From positions 1 to 5,610 of the forward strand of contig DAOWCB010000111.1 in the NCBI GenBank assembly GCA_030633795.1: DNA of 5,610 bases. Reading direction: 5' to 3'. Each line of letters opens with the position of its first letter. Within the stretch, counting starts at the first letter, position 1. This DNA comes from Candidatus Aminicenantota bacterium. GTDB lineage: Bacteria > Acidobacteriota > Aminicenantia > Aminicenantales > Aminicenantaceae. The position numbers and the translations under genes were made by a program. Under the pieces are notes generated by a model. That model was not told where the DNA came from, searched no databases, and was given only the letters and a program-made list of their open reading frames with translations. Positions 4,614-5,610 of the stretch are shown here, in pieces.

Positions 4614-5610
4614 ATGGCTGAAATCGACAATATCAAAGATACGCTGAATCTTCCGCAAACTTCTTTTTCTATGAAGGCCAAGCTGGCCCAAAAAGAGCCA
4701 GAGCTTATCGCAAAGTGGGAGAGCATTGGTCTTTACAAAAAAATCCAGAAGATAGGGGAAAGCCGGCCATCTTTTGTCCTTCATGACGGACCTCCCTATG
4801 CCAACGGAAGAATTCATCTAGGGACTGCCTTGAACAAGGTTTTGAAAGATTTCATCATAAAGAGCAAAACCATGCAGGGGTACCGAGCGCCCTACCTCCC
4901 TGGCTGGGATTGCCATGGACTCCCCATCGAGATAAAAGTGGATCAATTCTTGGGGAAAAAGAAGGCCGAGATGTCTCCTCTAGAGGTAAGAGAGGAGTGC
5001 AAGAAGTACGCGCTGGAATTTGTGGACATACAGCGCAAACAGTTTAAAAGACTCGGCGTGTTTGGAGAATGGGAAGCGCCTTATCTGACAATGAACCCCG
5101 AATATGAGGCAGAAGTTTTACGCCATCTCGCAGCCTTTTTTGCTTCTGGCAATGTTTATAAGGGGAAAAAGCCGGTACACTGGTGTGCACATTGCCGGAC
5201 GGCTCTTGCTGAGGCCGAGATCGAATACAAGGACCGGGAATCCCCTTCCATCTATGTGGAGTTCCCGATGATGTCTGACCTCTCGGAAAAATTCCCGGCC
5301 CTCGAGAATAAACAGGTTTTTGTTCTCATTTGGACCACAACTCCCTGGACCCTACCTGCCAACCTGGCTATAGCCTTCCATCCCGATTATGAGTATTCTG
5401 CCTTCGAGACAGAAGGGAAGGTCTATATCGCAGCCAAGCGACTGGTCCCTGTCCTCTCCGAGGAATTGAGTCTCGGAAAGACGAAGGAACTTGTAACCTT
5501 TTTGGGCAAAGAGATGGAGGGACTCAAAGCCAGGCATCCGTTTATCGACAGGGAATCGGTGTTTGTCCTGGCCGACTATGTTACCCTGGATCAAGGGACC
5601 GGGTGTGTCC
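4614..5610 (+). CDS. ileS: Isoleucyl-tRNA synthetase, N-terminal 332 residues (runs off the window)
   Basis: IleRS is a cytoplasmic class Ia synthetase that charges tRNA-Ile and edits misactivated valine. Full proteins are about 900-1000 residues, so roughly a third is here. Visible marks are FSMKAKLAQKEPELIAKWE (18-36), the catalytic HDGPPYANGRIHLGT (57-71, the HIGH signature in the HLGT form), PGWDCHGLPIE (96-106), HWCAHCRTALAEAEIEY (189-205) and the start of the CP1 editing domain with WTTTPWTLPANLAIA (240-254). The last residues, DQGTGCV (326-332), lead into the next editing-domain motif, normally followed by HxAPGHG. The KMSKS loop lies beyond the window. ATG 4614 has GGAG 6 nt upstream and is preceded by its own promoter. 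No frame break is visible and the gene appears intact as far as seen. Confidence 0.97.
   Translation, partial: MAEIDNIKDTLNLPQTSFSMKAKLAQKEPELIAKWESIGLYKKIQKIGESRPSFVLHDGPPYANGRIHLGTALNKVLKDFIIKSKTMQGYRAPYLPGWDCHGLPIEIKVDQFLGKKKAEMSPLEVREECKKYALEFVDIQRKQFKRLGVFGEWEAPYLTMNPEYEAEVLRHLAAFFASGNVYKGKKPVHWCAHCRTALAEAEIEYKDRESPSIYVEFPMMSDLSEKFPALENKQVFVLIWTTTPWTLPANLAIAFHPDYEYSAFETEGKVYIAAKRLVPVLSEELSLGKTKELVTFLGKEMEGLKARHPFIDRESVFVLADYVTLDQGTGCV

Overview
The window looks like ordinary bacterial chromosome of moderate GC content. It holds part of a degraded peptidase gene, a probable 6S-type regulatory RNA, a membrane-protein gene, a two-gene NAD biosynthesis operon and the start of an essential tRNA synthetase gene. 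Codon use, strong sigma70-type promoters and the gene set suggest a Gram-negative-type bacterium. A Desulfobacterota- or Nitrospirota-like lineage is possible, but the sequence does not settle the phylum. No phage, CRISPR, toxin or defence genes are visible.

Layout. Bases 1-569 (minus) carry the N-terminal part of a TldD-family metallopeptidase, interrupted by an in-frame TGA at 96-98, with the same frame open beyond it to the window edge. Bases 570-869 hold no protein gene. They contain an AT-rich palindrome that could give two opposed promoters, then a very long imperfect hairpin (about 659-866) with closing stem, asymmetric central bubble, upper stem and branched terminal loop. This is the architecture of 6S RNA. 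Its G-U wobbles favour transcription from the plus strand. Bases 870-1892 (minus) encode a polytopic UPF0104/flippase-like membrane protein. Bases 1893-2092 are a divergent intergenic region with one near-consensus promoter facing each way. Between them lies an 87-bp element that can fold as a three-way junction. Bases 2093-2926 (nadC) and 2933-4507 (nadB) form a tight plus-strand operon. A perfect 13-bp inverted repeat with a terminator-like T run follows (4514-4552). Bases 4555-4582 are the ileS promoter, and ileS starts at 4614 and runs off the window.

How the genes work together. NadB (L-aspartate oxidase) makes iminoaspartate and NadC (quinolinate phosphoribosyltransferase) makes nicotinate mononucleotide. 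These are the first and third steps of de novo NAD synthesis. The intermediate enzyme NadA is not in the window. ileS has its own promoter behind the repeat.

Most interesting signals: (1) the 6S-like RNA; (2) the two divergent promoters at 1899-1927 and 2056-2084, which place their predicted +1 at or within about two bases of the ATG, so both the membrane-protein gene and nadC are predicted to make leaderless mRNAs, while ileS has a normal leader and Shine-Dalgarno sequence; (3) the unexplained structured element between those promoters; (4) the broken tldD. No wholly new protein system was found.
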